DNA of 64,000 bases from Echinococcus granulosus (lineage: Eukaryota > Platyhelminthes > Cestoda > Cyclophyllidea > Taeniidae). The translations under genes and the position numbers were made by a program. The DNA lies in the NCBI RefSeq assembly GCF_000524195.1, contig NW_020170502.1, forward strand, positions 62,915-126,914. The letters are read 5' to 3'. A model generated the notes under the pieces. The model was not told the DNA's origin. It saw only the letters and a program-made list of their open reading frames with translations, and did not search any database. Shown here piece after piece: positions 38,020 through 49,004 of the stretch. The number at the start of each line of letters is the position of its first letter. The first letter of the stretch is position 1.

Positions 38020-40567
38020 CTCCTTCCTGTCAAGCATTCATCATACACGCATCCCCCTTCCATCCTCTTCCCGTCCATCCCTCCATTTATCTATCAATTT
38101 ACCCACTGATCAACTGTTGCATCCAATGTCTTGTGATTTCTGAGCCTATTTTGCTATAGCTACCTTAATAGCTTTGATTTTGACCTATTTTAGCTATATT
38201 AAGGTCCCATTTGATTGTACTTCCTCCCTTTAGACATGAAACCTTTCCACCTAAGAGTCTTTGACTGCAAAATGGAAGAAGGTGCCAAAACTCGACTTGA
38301 TTTTGTTTTGTGTTGGAAGTCTGACGCGTCATTTTAATAACATCAAGAAAATACTCTGCTTGATCGTCAGCGGGCTTCGGGGAGAAAGGTAACATCAAGC
38401 TAAGGGCGAATGAAGCGCAAGTTTCTGCAAAACTTTGTTTTAAACGCATATTTGAATTCCTGGACCCTTTAGTCCCTGTGAGTTTTATGTCCCCATCAGC
38501 ATTTCCGGACGATTGTGGGGGTATAGCGCGGCGGTGGTAAGTGACCTCTATCGAACTGAACGGAAATTTCGGAGACGCGACTGGTTACAGCAAAAGTAGA
38601 GATGCATTGAGGGTTAATAAGTCTGGGAGGACTGACAATCAAGGGTTTAGTGAGGTCAGGCCCACGCTTGGCAATCCCTATGGCCTCGGGTTTTGCGAGG
38701 AGGTAATTAATAACTTAAGGGCATTGATAATTCCCAGTGGATTGCTGCCACAATGTCCGGGTGGTTTTAAAGGTTAAATGGGGCATATTTATGATGTCCA
38801 GGCAACCGTGAAATGCTTCCCGATGGAAGGACTTAGGAATGGCGAGTGTCGCTTGAGGTGCTCCCCCCCATCATAGGGCGTTGTGCAGCCTTGAGCAGAA
38901 AAAAACTCACTAAACCCAACTTCCGTGCACGATGCAAATCATAGATGCGATGGAGTCTGTGAAATGTATTACCAACGTTGGATTCAAGGAGGTGCTCATC
39001 TCCGCAAAAACCCAACGACCGCCATTCCCAACTTGAAATTGTTTTGAAAACATTAATTGAACAGCACCTGCCTACGCATAAGGGAGACCATATATAGCGG
39101 GATAAGAGAGGGTTTCTTAGGCCTCGTGGTTCTGCACTTCCGTTTCGACGATCTAGACTTTCGGTTAGGCTCCAAAGCCTCCCAGCCCCTCTGGACGTCC
39201 CAGGAGAACCATTGTCACTTATTGTACACTTAAATAAACCTGATGAAGTCACCTACCAATTCATAATCATAAATTATTTCCAAATAGACATCTCCAAGGT
39301 GGTATTTAGTGTCTTTTAAGAAGTCAGTGTAAAATTATTTAATATTTGATTTTTAAATATGTTTGATGGACAAATTCAAAAAAATTAAAAAAATATGATA
39401 AAATAGAGGTTCTAAAATTTGGACAGAACTAATTTTACCGAGCAGGGTGCAAAAGTGGTTTTCTCAAAAAAATTCTCTGCATTTACTTCATCATATGTAC
39501 CATCTTTACTACAAACCTTTCCCGACAAAATGACTGTGAAGTGGCACATGCTACTTATTATTTTTCAGCAGCGACGTACACCGCCATCAAGTCTGTTCAA
39601 ATGGATTTTTATGGATTACAGTTGGAAAGTACAGAAGGTATCTTGAGATATTTGCTAGTTAAAATAATCGTCACTACTCCATAGCGTCCCTTCAAAAGGA
39701 GCCCCAATCTTGCCGGATCAGAGTCCTGAAAAATATCACTTGAAAGAGAAGAAATTCCGGTATGTCGCTTTACTTCTGAACACTTTACTTCGTGCATGAC
39801 CGTCTAATGCAGGAAAGCAAAGGTGATCGTTATCACAGCAGGCAACTATGCCTTTTGGAGTGCGGATGATTTTAGCACTCGTCCTACACTACTACTTGGA
39901 TTTGAGATTTGATAAATGCGATGCATTGTCGAGTGATTCAACACAAGAATTGCACATCTTTATCAACATTTTGCAGCTACGCTAATCCGTTACACCTTTC
40001 TTCTACGTCAGACTAGTTTTTTTTCTTTAAATACCACAACTTCGGAATCGGATTAAAATCGGTTTGTGAAGCAGGCCAGTTCGAGTCACGTCAGGCTCCC
40101 GGCGCCTGACAACTGACGGGCTTGAATATACTTGTAGCAAATAGTCTTGGGATCTTACAAAATACAAAATGATCTGGAAATTGTTTAAATATGCCTTTGT
40201 TTTATTTAGGACCTTTTGGCTAAATTCGTGGCAGTGTTTGCCTTCCTCGACCGCATCATCTTGGGGGTGGCTAAGTGGAGCACGTTACTGTCATTCTACG
40301 GCTGAGATGGAAATGGAAACAGGGGCACATTCAACCACACGGACTTATTAATCTCCGCCACCTGTTCCTCTTGCGTGTCTGGAGCCGTTTGAGTCTTCTG
40401 GTAGGGCAACTGAATCTCCCGCCTTGGAGGATGACATGTTACTGTGGTTGCCTGTCCTCTCAAAGGGGCCCTTACCAACGACCACCGATGAGTTGACTTT
40501 TTTATGTCCGCCCCCACCAGGCACCGCATCCCATTCCATCAACGCGACAATTTTTACTTCCACGCCA
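34109..40567 (-). CDS. Gene E: minus-strand gene interleaved with gene D; possible AF4/FMR2-like C-terminus
   Basis: Exons are 40567-40476, 38580-38243, 37700-37641 and 34327-34109 (TGA), with phases 1, 0 and 0 agreeing; the 5' end lies further right and is not found. Signals are TTGGCCAAAAG|T, GTTG|GTAAGG, TTTGCTGTAACCAG|TC, GGAAAG|GTTTCA (weak), AATAAGTAG|TGT (weak), GATGAG|GTAAGG and ATTTTTTCCTGACAG|ATC. An AATAAA on the minus strand at 33992-33987 follows the stop by about 117 nt. The long second exon encodes a Ser/Gly-rich segment, then helices (SFAETCASFALSLMLPF, AEYFLDVIKMTRQ, EFWHLLPFCSQRLL). The third gives KHYGEQIWELLKSFWSPDE and the last IYYYQEAAFLIINAAETAEC and VIFTDLMFLLMHLQM. 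The helix order and spacing faintly resemble the C-terminal homology domain of AF4/FMR2 transcription-elongation scaffolds. This is a guess; the exon structure is the firmer part. Confidence 0.45.
35145..35178 (-). other. Candidate 34-nt micro-exon, minus strand
   Basis: GCACTTCCGCCTTACTTAG precedes and GTAAGAGTG follows a 34-nt segment (possible reading SMAPYFPPRGL). Both splice sites are good, but 34 nt does not fit the phase chain of gene E unless another exon is missing. It lies 86 bp from gene D exon 2 on the other strand. Confidence 0.25.
35889..35936 (+). other. Candidate 48-nt cassette exon in gene D
   Basis: GTCATTCTCTCAG precedes and GTAAGG follows a 48-nt segment encoding TMVFTAALFYLSCVM. 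Its phases (2 in, 2 out) fit exactly between gene D exons 2 and 3. Alternatively its internal ATG (35893) could open an alternative signal-peptide exon joined to exon 3 in frame. The hydrophobic sequence fits a signal peptide better than the inside of an LU domain. Confidence 0.3.
38911..39031 (-). other. Candidate exon, minus strand, near gene E
   Basis: After ACAATTTCAAG a frame encodes WEWRSLGFCGDEHLLESNV then HRLHRIYDLHRARKLGL and ends at TTTA|GTGAGT. Its phases (2 in, 0 out) do not fit between gene E exons 40476 and 38580, so it would be an alternative exon or belong elsewhere. The whole 139-codon frame (39252-38833) has no stop. Confidence 0.3.
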
Positions 40568-43500
40568 CTTTTGGCCAAAAAAGGAGTAGAAGTAAACTTA
40601 AAGTCGGAAAAAACGAGAGGCTGTTTTTTTCGGACGTTGTTTTAAATGACCCCTTTGAAAACTGCCTCAGGGTGGGGGTTCAAATTCAGTGCAATCTATG
40701 AATAAATTATGTCGGTCTTAGAAATAAAAATAGACAGCATAAAATTCTTGTACTTTTTAACTGGAAAATTTACCTCCAAAACTGTAAAACAATTTAAGAA
40801 AAGAACAATAAAGGGGTACGAAGATTAATCGTTTGATAAGGGCACTTAATTTTTCCGCCACAAGCTTTATTTTTCTGATCAACCTTTTAAAAATCAAATT
40901 TTTTTAATTTAAAGAATTTATGGATCGAAAATTATTTGGTGCTAGATCCAATTGCATGGCGTGTCTTGGCCGAATGTGTCCATTTATGGCTTTAGTCACG
41001 GAAGGTGGGTCAGGCCATGATAAGCCAGACTGTATGGGGTCAGATCAGGCCACATCGGACTAAACCGGACCAGACCAGACCACTTGGAGAGGTCCTTTTT
41101 AATTACCTCAGTGAATTCTTAATGAATAAATTCCTGATTTTTTTCCTTCTTTTTGACAAGAATGTCTTTCTTAATAACCCAAAGGTCAAGCGGGTGGTTA
41201 AGTTGGCTTGATAGGTTATTTACCGAAGAAGAGGACAGTAAACGAGTCGGATGATTGTAAATGGATTGTTAAAATTTTACGCCTTTCCCAATGGGAACAA
41301 GCAAGTTAGGATTCCCCTTTACCGCTGGAGTGCTCTGTTGCTAGATTCCCAAGACTTGACCGTCGGTGCCTCCGTTTCTAGTTCACTTCACCTCTACCGT
41401 CCCAACTGCTGTTGCCACTGTGAACGAGAGGTGATAACAATCACTTAGGTATGAAAACGAGGTCAAGGATGAGGCGAAATCTTGCTGCCATCTAAAACAA
41501 AGTACAAATCTTCTCACAAGTAGGCTGTGTGACAGGCGATATGAGGTCATGCCTTGCCTGGTGGGGAGGAGGGAGTGGGGGTTTTTTCCACAACCTGATG
41601 CATGCATCATTGGTTGCTTCCTTTTCAAAGGGGTTTCACTGATTTAGGTCATTTGATTAGAAACGTTGCTGTTGCCTGTCATCCCCACCTCCCCGAAACC
41701 CTATAAACTAAGACATAGATGAAAAACTTCTCTCTTTAGTAGATCCGACTTGTTAAAGGTTGGTGAATGGAGAGAGGCTTAAATCACACCCAATACACAT
41801 TTTTTGCACTGCACCATCTCAAAATGCTGCATTACAAAACCAACAAGAAGCCACGTCACTTTTGAGTCGACTTAAATCATTTCAGTAGGCTCTACCGACA
41901 ACCACATCAACATTTTTAAGTAGTTAATTTAAGCAATAAAACAAGCTCAAAATCGCCTCATTTACTTTTATTTTGTTAATATTTGCCTCTGGAAATGCAC
42001 ATTTAATTTTCATGTTTAAAATTGACTTATTCCTAATCCAGTCCTTCGTTCAGTCATGCTTTTAAGGCTCCTGTGCAAAAGCACACAAGAACAAAGTCGG
42101 CGCGTTTCTAAAGCATTCGTTTTTTAATCTATCACTTTACTTGCCCATAGGATGTCATTTCTCTATAACTTCCGCTCGTGACCGCAGGGCTCCGTAAAAG
42201 GTCACGGCACACTCGAACTCCACGAAGCCTTCCTTTTATTCACCAGAGGAGAAAACCGACCCCCCTCCACGCCCCTCTACCAAATTAAGGGATTTTGAGG
42301 ATTTAGAGGGTGATATCACCCCACAAAATCCAGTGCATTGCAAAAGACCGCACCTTCTAATTGACGAGCTTTGGGGAAGGTGGTTTTAGCCCTGGAGGAG
42401 ACATTCCAGGGGACAATGTGAAAGCGCCAATTCACTCACTATTGCCTGACACACGTGGAGCTCGGGGACCCAAGTAAAAGAAGTGAAAGCGGAGTTCTGG
42501 GTACATCAAAAGCTTTTACTACCTTTCTTGTCCAAACCGTAGGAGAGGGAGGTATATGCAAGCTTAAGATTTCTTCCGGCGTAGGAATTAACTGCTCCCA
42601 GAGCCTGGATTACATGGTGCGTTTTGATGACTTCCAAAACTGGGATAAAGACAAAAGAAGGAAAGGGAGAAGAGGAAGGAAAAGGAGAGGAAGAAGAGGA
42701 AAAACAGGAACTATTAGAAAGTACAAGCTTTCCCTCCTTCAAAACGAATTGCAACACATCGTGACTGCTGACTGGTAGTGAATTTTTCTCCCTTCTATAA
42801 ATTGTGCCTCTTTTGGAGCTGTAATCAATTCTTTTGATGTTTCTTCCATTTTCATAATTAATTAGTGGGATTTTTTATCGGAAAAAGCACTTACCTTTGG
42901 GTACTTACTATTCGCTTAATTAACTGGTCAAACGAGGGACATTTCCCTTCTGCCGTGATTTCGCCACTTCTCTCCTCGCGGTATAACCTTTCTTCTTCTT
43001 CATCTGCACACTAATTATAAAGCATTCTTTTCGGGCAGGACTTTAAAAGTTATGTCTAACCTTAATTGATTGCCCCTGAAGTGCTCGGCTTTTCCTCTGT
43101 AAAACCAGATGTTTACATCAAAACGGGACCTTTTATGGAAGGACTGCTTGTAGCATCATGTCAAATCTCCGATGTGTATGCTTTGCGTGGGCCAGTCACG
43201 ATACCCCTAATGCAGAGTGAACAGGAAATCTACCCATGCATGAAACTTTAATCAGAGATGTCAGACATTTGACACAGTTTGGGTGGGTAAACATCCCTAC
43301 CTTCCCCAGTTTATAGTAGTCAGTCGGTTAAAGTGTGTAGCTCCCTCCCGGGTGTCTGTCCTGCATGTGACCTTGCGATAGAGCCAAATCGTTCCAGCGG
43401 TCAAATCGAACAACTTTATTTACTAGTGTTTAGCCCCCAGTAGGTAGGCAAATCCACCCTAAAACGGCTCATTGGAAGCTTTTTTCGGTGATGGTCAAAC

Positions 43501-43718
43501 ACTAGGCTCGACGTCAAACAAAGGGCAAATATTACTTTCCCAGTCGCAGAACCGCTGGATGGTCCAGATACCTGAGACGCTAGCATTAGGCGGTTAAATA
43601 TATGACACCGGTTTAATGTAAATGACAAGGGATTTCCCATCTTCACCTTCCATTCCTCTGGAGGTGTGCACGAGATAGGTGAAAGCTTGGATGTATAGTT
43701 ATTACTACGCCTGCGGAC
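40568..43718. other. AT-rich spacer between genes E and F
   Basis: No convincing exon. The 5' exons of gene E and a promoter for gene F are expected here but not visible. Contains the polypurine tract. Confidence 0.35.
42650..42706. repeat. Polypurine tract
   Basis: An almost pure A/G stretch of about 55 bases. It makes the plus-strand frame at 42455-42778 appear open and Lys/Arg-rich. Confidence 0.8.
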
Positions 43719-45797
43719 ATGCGCGTTAGTGGAGGTACAGACAGGCGGACGGGCAGGCGAGGAGGCAAAGAGAGGTGGACAGACGAGCGAGCATTTAGCG
43801 GCTTAACGGGTCCCATTTTCACATTCCGGCGCAGATACACACACACAAGCACACTTAGTGAGAGACAGTTGCATCGTAATACCACGCCAGAGGCTGCGTC
43901 AATGCTGTACGACATTCAAGGACCTCAACACCTCAAATTGCCGTTTCGAAGCACGAGAACCCCGTCTCCACCGCGTCGACATAGACACATTTCCCCCACC
44001 ACCGGATGCAACACCTCTTCGGTGTCGAAGTCTGCTCGCCTTGTCTCGGCCATTCAGATGGGGCATACTTGTTGCCTTAGGCGTTACATTTTGGATCTCC
44101 TCAACGATAACTCGAGCCAGAAGCCCACCTCACCAAGCACTAACTGTGGAAGCAGTATTTTGGATCGAAGAGCCATGCCTCCGAGACCGGACTATGAGTG
44201 GATTACTGCAAGAAGACAACTGTACTTCACTCTGCAAGGCAGCACCTGCACAACAGAGTTCGAGCAGACCTCCAGTCCACTGATTTGGGCTGTGGATTGT
44301 CGAGAGTGGTCGTGTCTACGACTAATGTGTACCATTCAAGCGATAGAGCAGGAGGAAGGGGAGGATCCTACAAAGGAGACTTTCCAGGGAGCTGTATACA
44401 ATCCCAGTCAGCCACAACCCGTTCGACGCAAGATAATCAACTCTTGCACTGGAAGATTCACACATTCGCCGTGTGCCTCACAGACGTGTGTGTGCTGCAC
44501 ACCAGAAAGCCATCGCAGGAAATCTGGCGAATTGGACCTAATTCAACATGACGATTTTCCAGACTCACTGCGGCAGCGACTTCGTCCATTTGCCAACGTG
44601 ATGCTCAGTGTATCCTTCTCGAATCTCCACAATACTAGAAGTAGCTGCACCATCAGCAACGGCAGTGATGTCTCCAGTCCTGTAACTGGAAGTTTTTTGG
44701 ACATACGATCCTGGAAATCTGCTCAATCTAGTCCACGTCGAGACATCTCTCCCTCAAATCGATCTCCACATTCCACACACATCAGAGGGGTTAATTCGGT
44801 GGTACTCATCGGTTGTCCAAATGCCAACGAGCATTCATCTCAACATCGAAAACGTCCCACGCCATACCGAACATTCTGGGTGCGTGGTTCGTACACCTAT
44901 CAGTCGATACTGGATTACTTCTTTGCTACAGGATATGAAATTGTTGGTACACACTGTCTCCTGCGTCAGGCTTCACACATGGATTGTGAACACTGTAGAC
45001 AGGATGCAGACTACTCTGACTACCCAAATTATCCCACTAGTCCACTGGATCCTCGAAATGAGATCTTCTTTGAGCACTTCAGCCAGTTGGAACGTATGCT
45101 TCAGTCTTCAGGAGTTTCAGCCAACCGTCTCGACTCTGTCATGGCCTTCAACGCCTTGGCAATAAGTGCTGGACGTCGGCTAGCAGGGTGGTGCTGCCAC
45201 GGAGCTGAGGGTGATCCAACAATAGGTGCAGATCTTGAAGAACCCCTAATAGAATGGCGAATTCTAGCTACGTTGATAGATCATGGATTGGATGAATTTG
45301 AGTGGATGGAATTTCTTTCACCTCAACAGAATTTCATCGGACATGCGTTGTGCGTTCTTGCCTGGCCGATGCATGGATGGAGTCGGACAGAAGCAGCTAC
45401 TTTGTCTAGTTGTGTATCCAAAAAGAAGACTGGTTCATTTACTGGATTTAGCGGTGGAGGCGGAGGTGGGAGTAGGCGAATTCGAAGGCGATCATCGTCC
45501 CCCCTTGGAAGGAATGGTCTCGGTCATCCACTTCCACCAGCACCCCTGGGAGCTGCACTCCGGCGACAGGCGTGCCTCCTTTTGATTAACCTCTGGTCTT
45601 TGGGCGCCTTCACTTCGCATCACATAGTTCGCAGGCGGAGTGGAGGCACCATTGGAAATGCAGTCTCGAGCAGTCGAATTTGGGATCCACGGCCAGGGAG
45701 TCAGAGAAGTCATAGCTATACTGCTACTATGGAGGGTGGAGACTTAAGACGGATTATGCTCAAGACCATCTCCTCCAAATCGGATCAAATTGGAGTG
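43719..45797 (+). CDS. Gene F, long 5' exon: divergent ankyrin-repeat region of an ASB-like protein
   Basis: A 693-codon open exon ends at GGAGTG|GTGAGT in phase 0. An in-frame TGA lies upstream, near 43682. Translation may start at 43719 or, more plausibly, at the second Met (43902), since the first 60 residues are low-complexity Arg-rich. Several segments resemble ankyrin repeats with long inserts: ARLVSAIQMGHTCCLRRYIL (about residue 106), SPLIWAVDCREWSCLRLM (about 186), SYTYQSILDYFFATGYEI (about 391) and EWRILATLIDHGLDEF (about 512). A Gly-rich linker and Arg/Ser tract follow (FSGGGGGGSRRIRRR). The phase fits the SOCS-box exon at 58503 on the same strand, which suggests one gene of the ASB family, substrate adaptors for Cullin-5/Elongin ubiquitin ligases. 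Ankyrin calls are by eye and weak; KCTD-like similarity was also considered. Extra exons may lie in the intron. Confidence 0.6.
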
Positions 45798-48700
45798 GTG
45801 AGTACTGCCCCTTCCTTTTTTCAGACTTTACACCCGATTGCACCGGCACCTTGTCGCTTTACAGTGTAGTAAAACAACCGCAGCTTGGCCCTTTACACCT
45901 AAAAATAGTAAAAATATATTTGCAAATTTCTGTAGAAAAAGGGAAGACAGTAGTTAAAGTTAGCTGCTTAGAATTCACGCAAAAAGAAGATATGATCGCT
46001 CTAGGCATAAATAAATAATGAACAAGGACCACAAGAGTACATCGCTCTGGCAACTCCGTGGAGATATGACTATGAATGATTCTCTGGAAAAACTACCGAA
46101 AAGTCTCTCTACTTTTTGCCTAGAGCTTAAGCTCTGAGTCGTTAAGCTTGACTTTGCGTTCATCCAGAAAAGAGGTTTTTGATAATGGCGGGTGAGCCTT
46201 ATCCACCCACCAATCCACTTACTTACCTACTAGAATGTCCACTTTCTAATTCCTCCTGGCTTTGACGTTGGAGGCGGGGAAATTGTAAACACTTCCCTCC
46301 CACGGCAAAGGCCATCTCAATCCGATCCGTTCAAGTCACTACCGGAGTTTTGAAGAGGCAAAAAATGGTCACAATGGAGCTCTTTAAAGTTGTGCCATTC
46401 TGGATTTAAAACCATTTATTTATCCTCCAGGCAGAGGAAGTCAACTTGTTCAGTTCACTCGCCTTGACCCTAACCAATCGATTGGTGACATATGACACCA
46501 ACTTCCACAGTGTCAGTTATGGTAATTAGATGAAGTCCAAATGACACGTATTTGTGACAGTAGTGGCGAGTTTAAACATAGTCTTGGGTGGTAATGTTCT
46601 GGCACGGGTCAACTCCTCGGATTTTATTAGTAGCGCAGCAGATTTTAAATTTGCACCACCAAAGCTTCCTCCCTGGTGTGGAATAGGTCGAGATGGATGC
46701 AGAAAAGCCGAAAAATAACTATCCGGAAGAAAAGTTGATTTAAAGTGTTGTCTTTCTGAGGAAGTATTTTAAGGGTACAGGTAAAAGGGATGCGTTACTC
46801 TTTAAAGATTACCCTTGCTTTTCCTTCTTTTTGAAGGCATCTCAAGGGTCGAATTAAACCCGTTGAGAAGAAACGTACAGTTTTCTGACCTGCATTGGTT
46901 TAATGAAGTTCCTCTTTCTACTTTTCTTTACTATATCTCTGACAACAAAGGAGACAGATGGGAAATCTAGGGCGACCTTCCTTTTGTAGGCTGTAAATAC
47001 GATCATCTGTGGGTGTGACAGGTTCAGACGCACGCACTAGCTGAATCGACCCAAAACGAAGACCTGTAAGGAATAAGGTAGAAGGAAAAAAGGGAAGAAA
47101 AGAGGAAAGAAGAATGTAAGAAGTGCTATGAGAGGCCTATGACCCATCTCCTTCATGGCATTGTCCGATCTCCTTTTTATGCCCTCTGGTCCTAAAAAGG
47201 ACCTCGGTTTCGGGTCAGGAGGTCACCACAAAAGAATTGTTCTTGGGAGAGCCGCTTTTCACTCCTCTCCTTCTGCCTTCACATCCATGGATAGAGGGGG
47301 ACATTATCCACTGCTAGGGGTTATAAGGTAGTACAGGAGGCAAAGTTACACGAATTTGGAGTTCGTTTCCCCCTCGGGGGTAAAGGCGCCCTCTCGTGAG
47401 GTTGGCGCACATGATGGCCGCTTCTCACCTAAGAGGTACATCCAAACAAACTAGAAGTTTGCTATTCGCTTGCTATCAAACCCGTCAGCATACTTTCCTC
47501 CTTCTCTTCGTGGAATAATGCACTTAGTTTGATAGTTGAAGGTAGGAAAAGTGCCTCATTCACACCCACTCGATCACACCCTGACGCGATGAATTTTGAC
47601 ATTAGTGGGGCGCTCTGCGCACAAGTTGTTTACTTGTCAGGCAATGAACACATTTTGGGTAGAAAAAAAGCACGACATTAGGAATGAAAATGCTGTCAAG
47701 TAGGAGGAACAAAAAATAACTTTTCAAGTGATTGTAAAAATGTAGCAATTTGCATGTTCCCACAAGCGCCGAGTTGAGTGAGTTGACATGATGACACATG
47801 TTAAGGAAGAGAGTTTTCCCCAACTGTTGTAGGAAAAATAAGTATCAAAATAATATTTTAAGCCTTCACAAAAATAAATGTTTAAAACTACTGCTTAATA
47901 TTTTGCCTAAAGAATGTCCGTGTATTTAAAAATAAGTGCGTTTGGAATTTAACTGCATTGGAATTCCTGAAAAGTCTTCTTTGATCCGCACATAAGTAGA
48001 TAATCTGTCAAAGTTATTTCCTTCTTTATTCTTTCTTTTCCATCTTACTGAGCAGTAAAAATGCATTACATAAAGGCTTTAAACTTAAGGCTATTCTTTG
48101 AACTGTTAAATAAAAGCGGTCATTTTAAGAACAGGGGAAATTGACCTTCAAAACAAAGAGGAGAAAATATGAATAGAATTAAATGAAAATAAGGCATTTG
48201 TTTTTCACCAGCACAACATTTTTAAAATTACTTGCAGTCAGATATATGGGATGGGGGTTTTCGGGCCACCCCAAATCGGTCCACCAGGTTTCTGTGTACC
48301 TCGATGAAACGACTTCCTACGACCTCATGGTGCCTGGTATGCACCATTCCAGCAGTAAAGTGGTGGGCTTTTGTAGTCTCTAGCAGGCCGCCTGCTCCTT
48401 TTGGCTGAACAAACGCGGTGGATGAGACACAAGCTCGTCTGCTTTGCCTAGCGAATTTAAGTCGGTTTTATTGGGGAGGGGAGATTCTCCTCTGTACTTT
48501 TGTGTACGGCATTGAGACAGAATACAGTGGCAGAACACCACACCGTCTCAAATAATTGGTTAAAGATGAAGCTCCACTTCTTCCTCTCCTTCAAAATTCG
48601 TTACTTGTCACTGTTTTCGCGCTCAGGTCATTCATTCTTTCATTTAATCAACGATGAACATGCCAAGGGCATTGTTCTAGGTCAGACAGTGGCTGGTCGG

Positions 48701-48987
48701 CATCTAGATCAAGTGGGAAGGGAGCGTCGTGGTGGCATGTGCTTATCATGTGTCTGCCACGGACTCTACACCAACAGATGGCAATAACCCTCCAGGGCAA
48801 GCGGCTTGTTTTCCGTTTTTTTCTGCATACCTAATGAAAACGTGCATTTTTCGATTGTCTACTGACTAAAATGACTGACTTGTAGTGAAAAACGGTTTCT
48901 GTATTTCAATAGTGGTTAGGTGAGGGAAAATACCTTCTTTCCTGCACGAATCACCCACTTCTATGCCACGCAACACTTCCCATTTCT

Positions 48988-49004
48988 TTGTGTGTGTGTG
49001 TGTG
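48988..49004. repeat. (TG)n microsatellite
   Basis: About eight TG units followed by GGTGGGTGGG, in the long intron of gene F. Confidence 0.9.

Noticed and set aside
38541..38777. 78-codon plus-strand frame
   Set aside because: Begins at GTG in the middle of minus-strand exon sequence of gene E; likely a shadow.
40040..40130. GTTCGAGTC-like sequence resembling a tRNA B box
   Set aside because: No matching A box or cloverleaf could be drawn. No tRNA was found elsewhere, though scanning by eye is insensitive.
42455..42778. 107-codon plus-strand frame rich in Lys/Arg
   Set aside because: Its basic core is the polypurine tract; there are no splice sites or motif.
48183..48390. Exon-like segment after TTACTTGCAG on the plus strand
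   Set aside because: Reading frames give no protein-like sequence and no phase-compatible donor for gene F.
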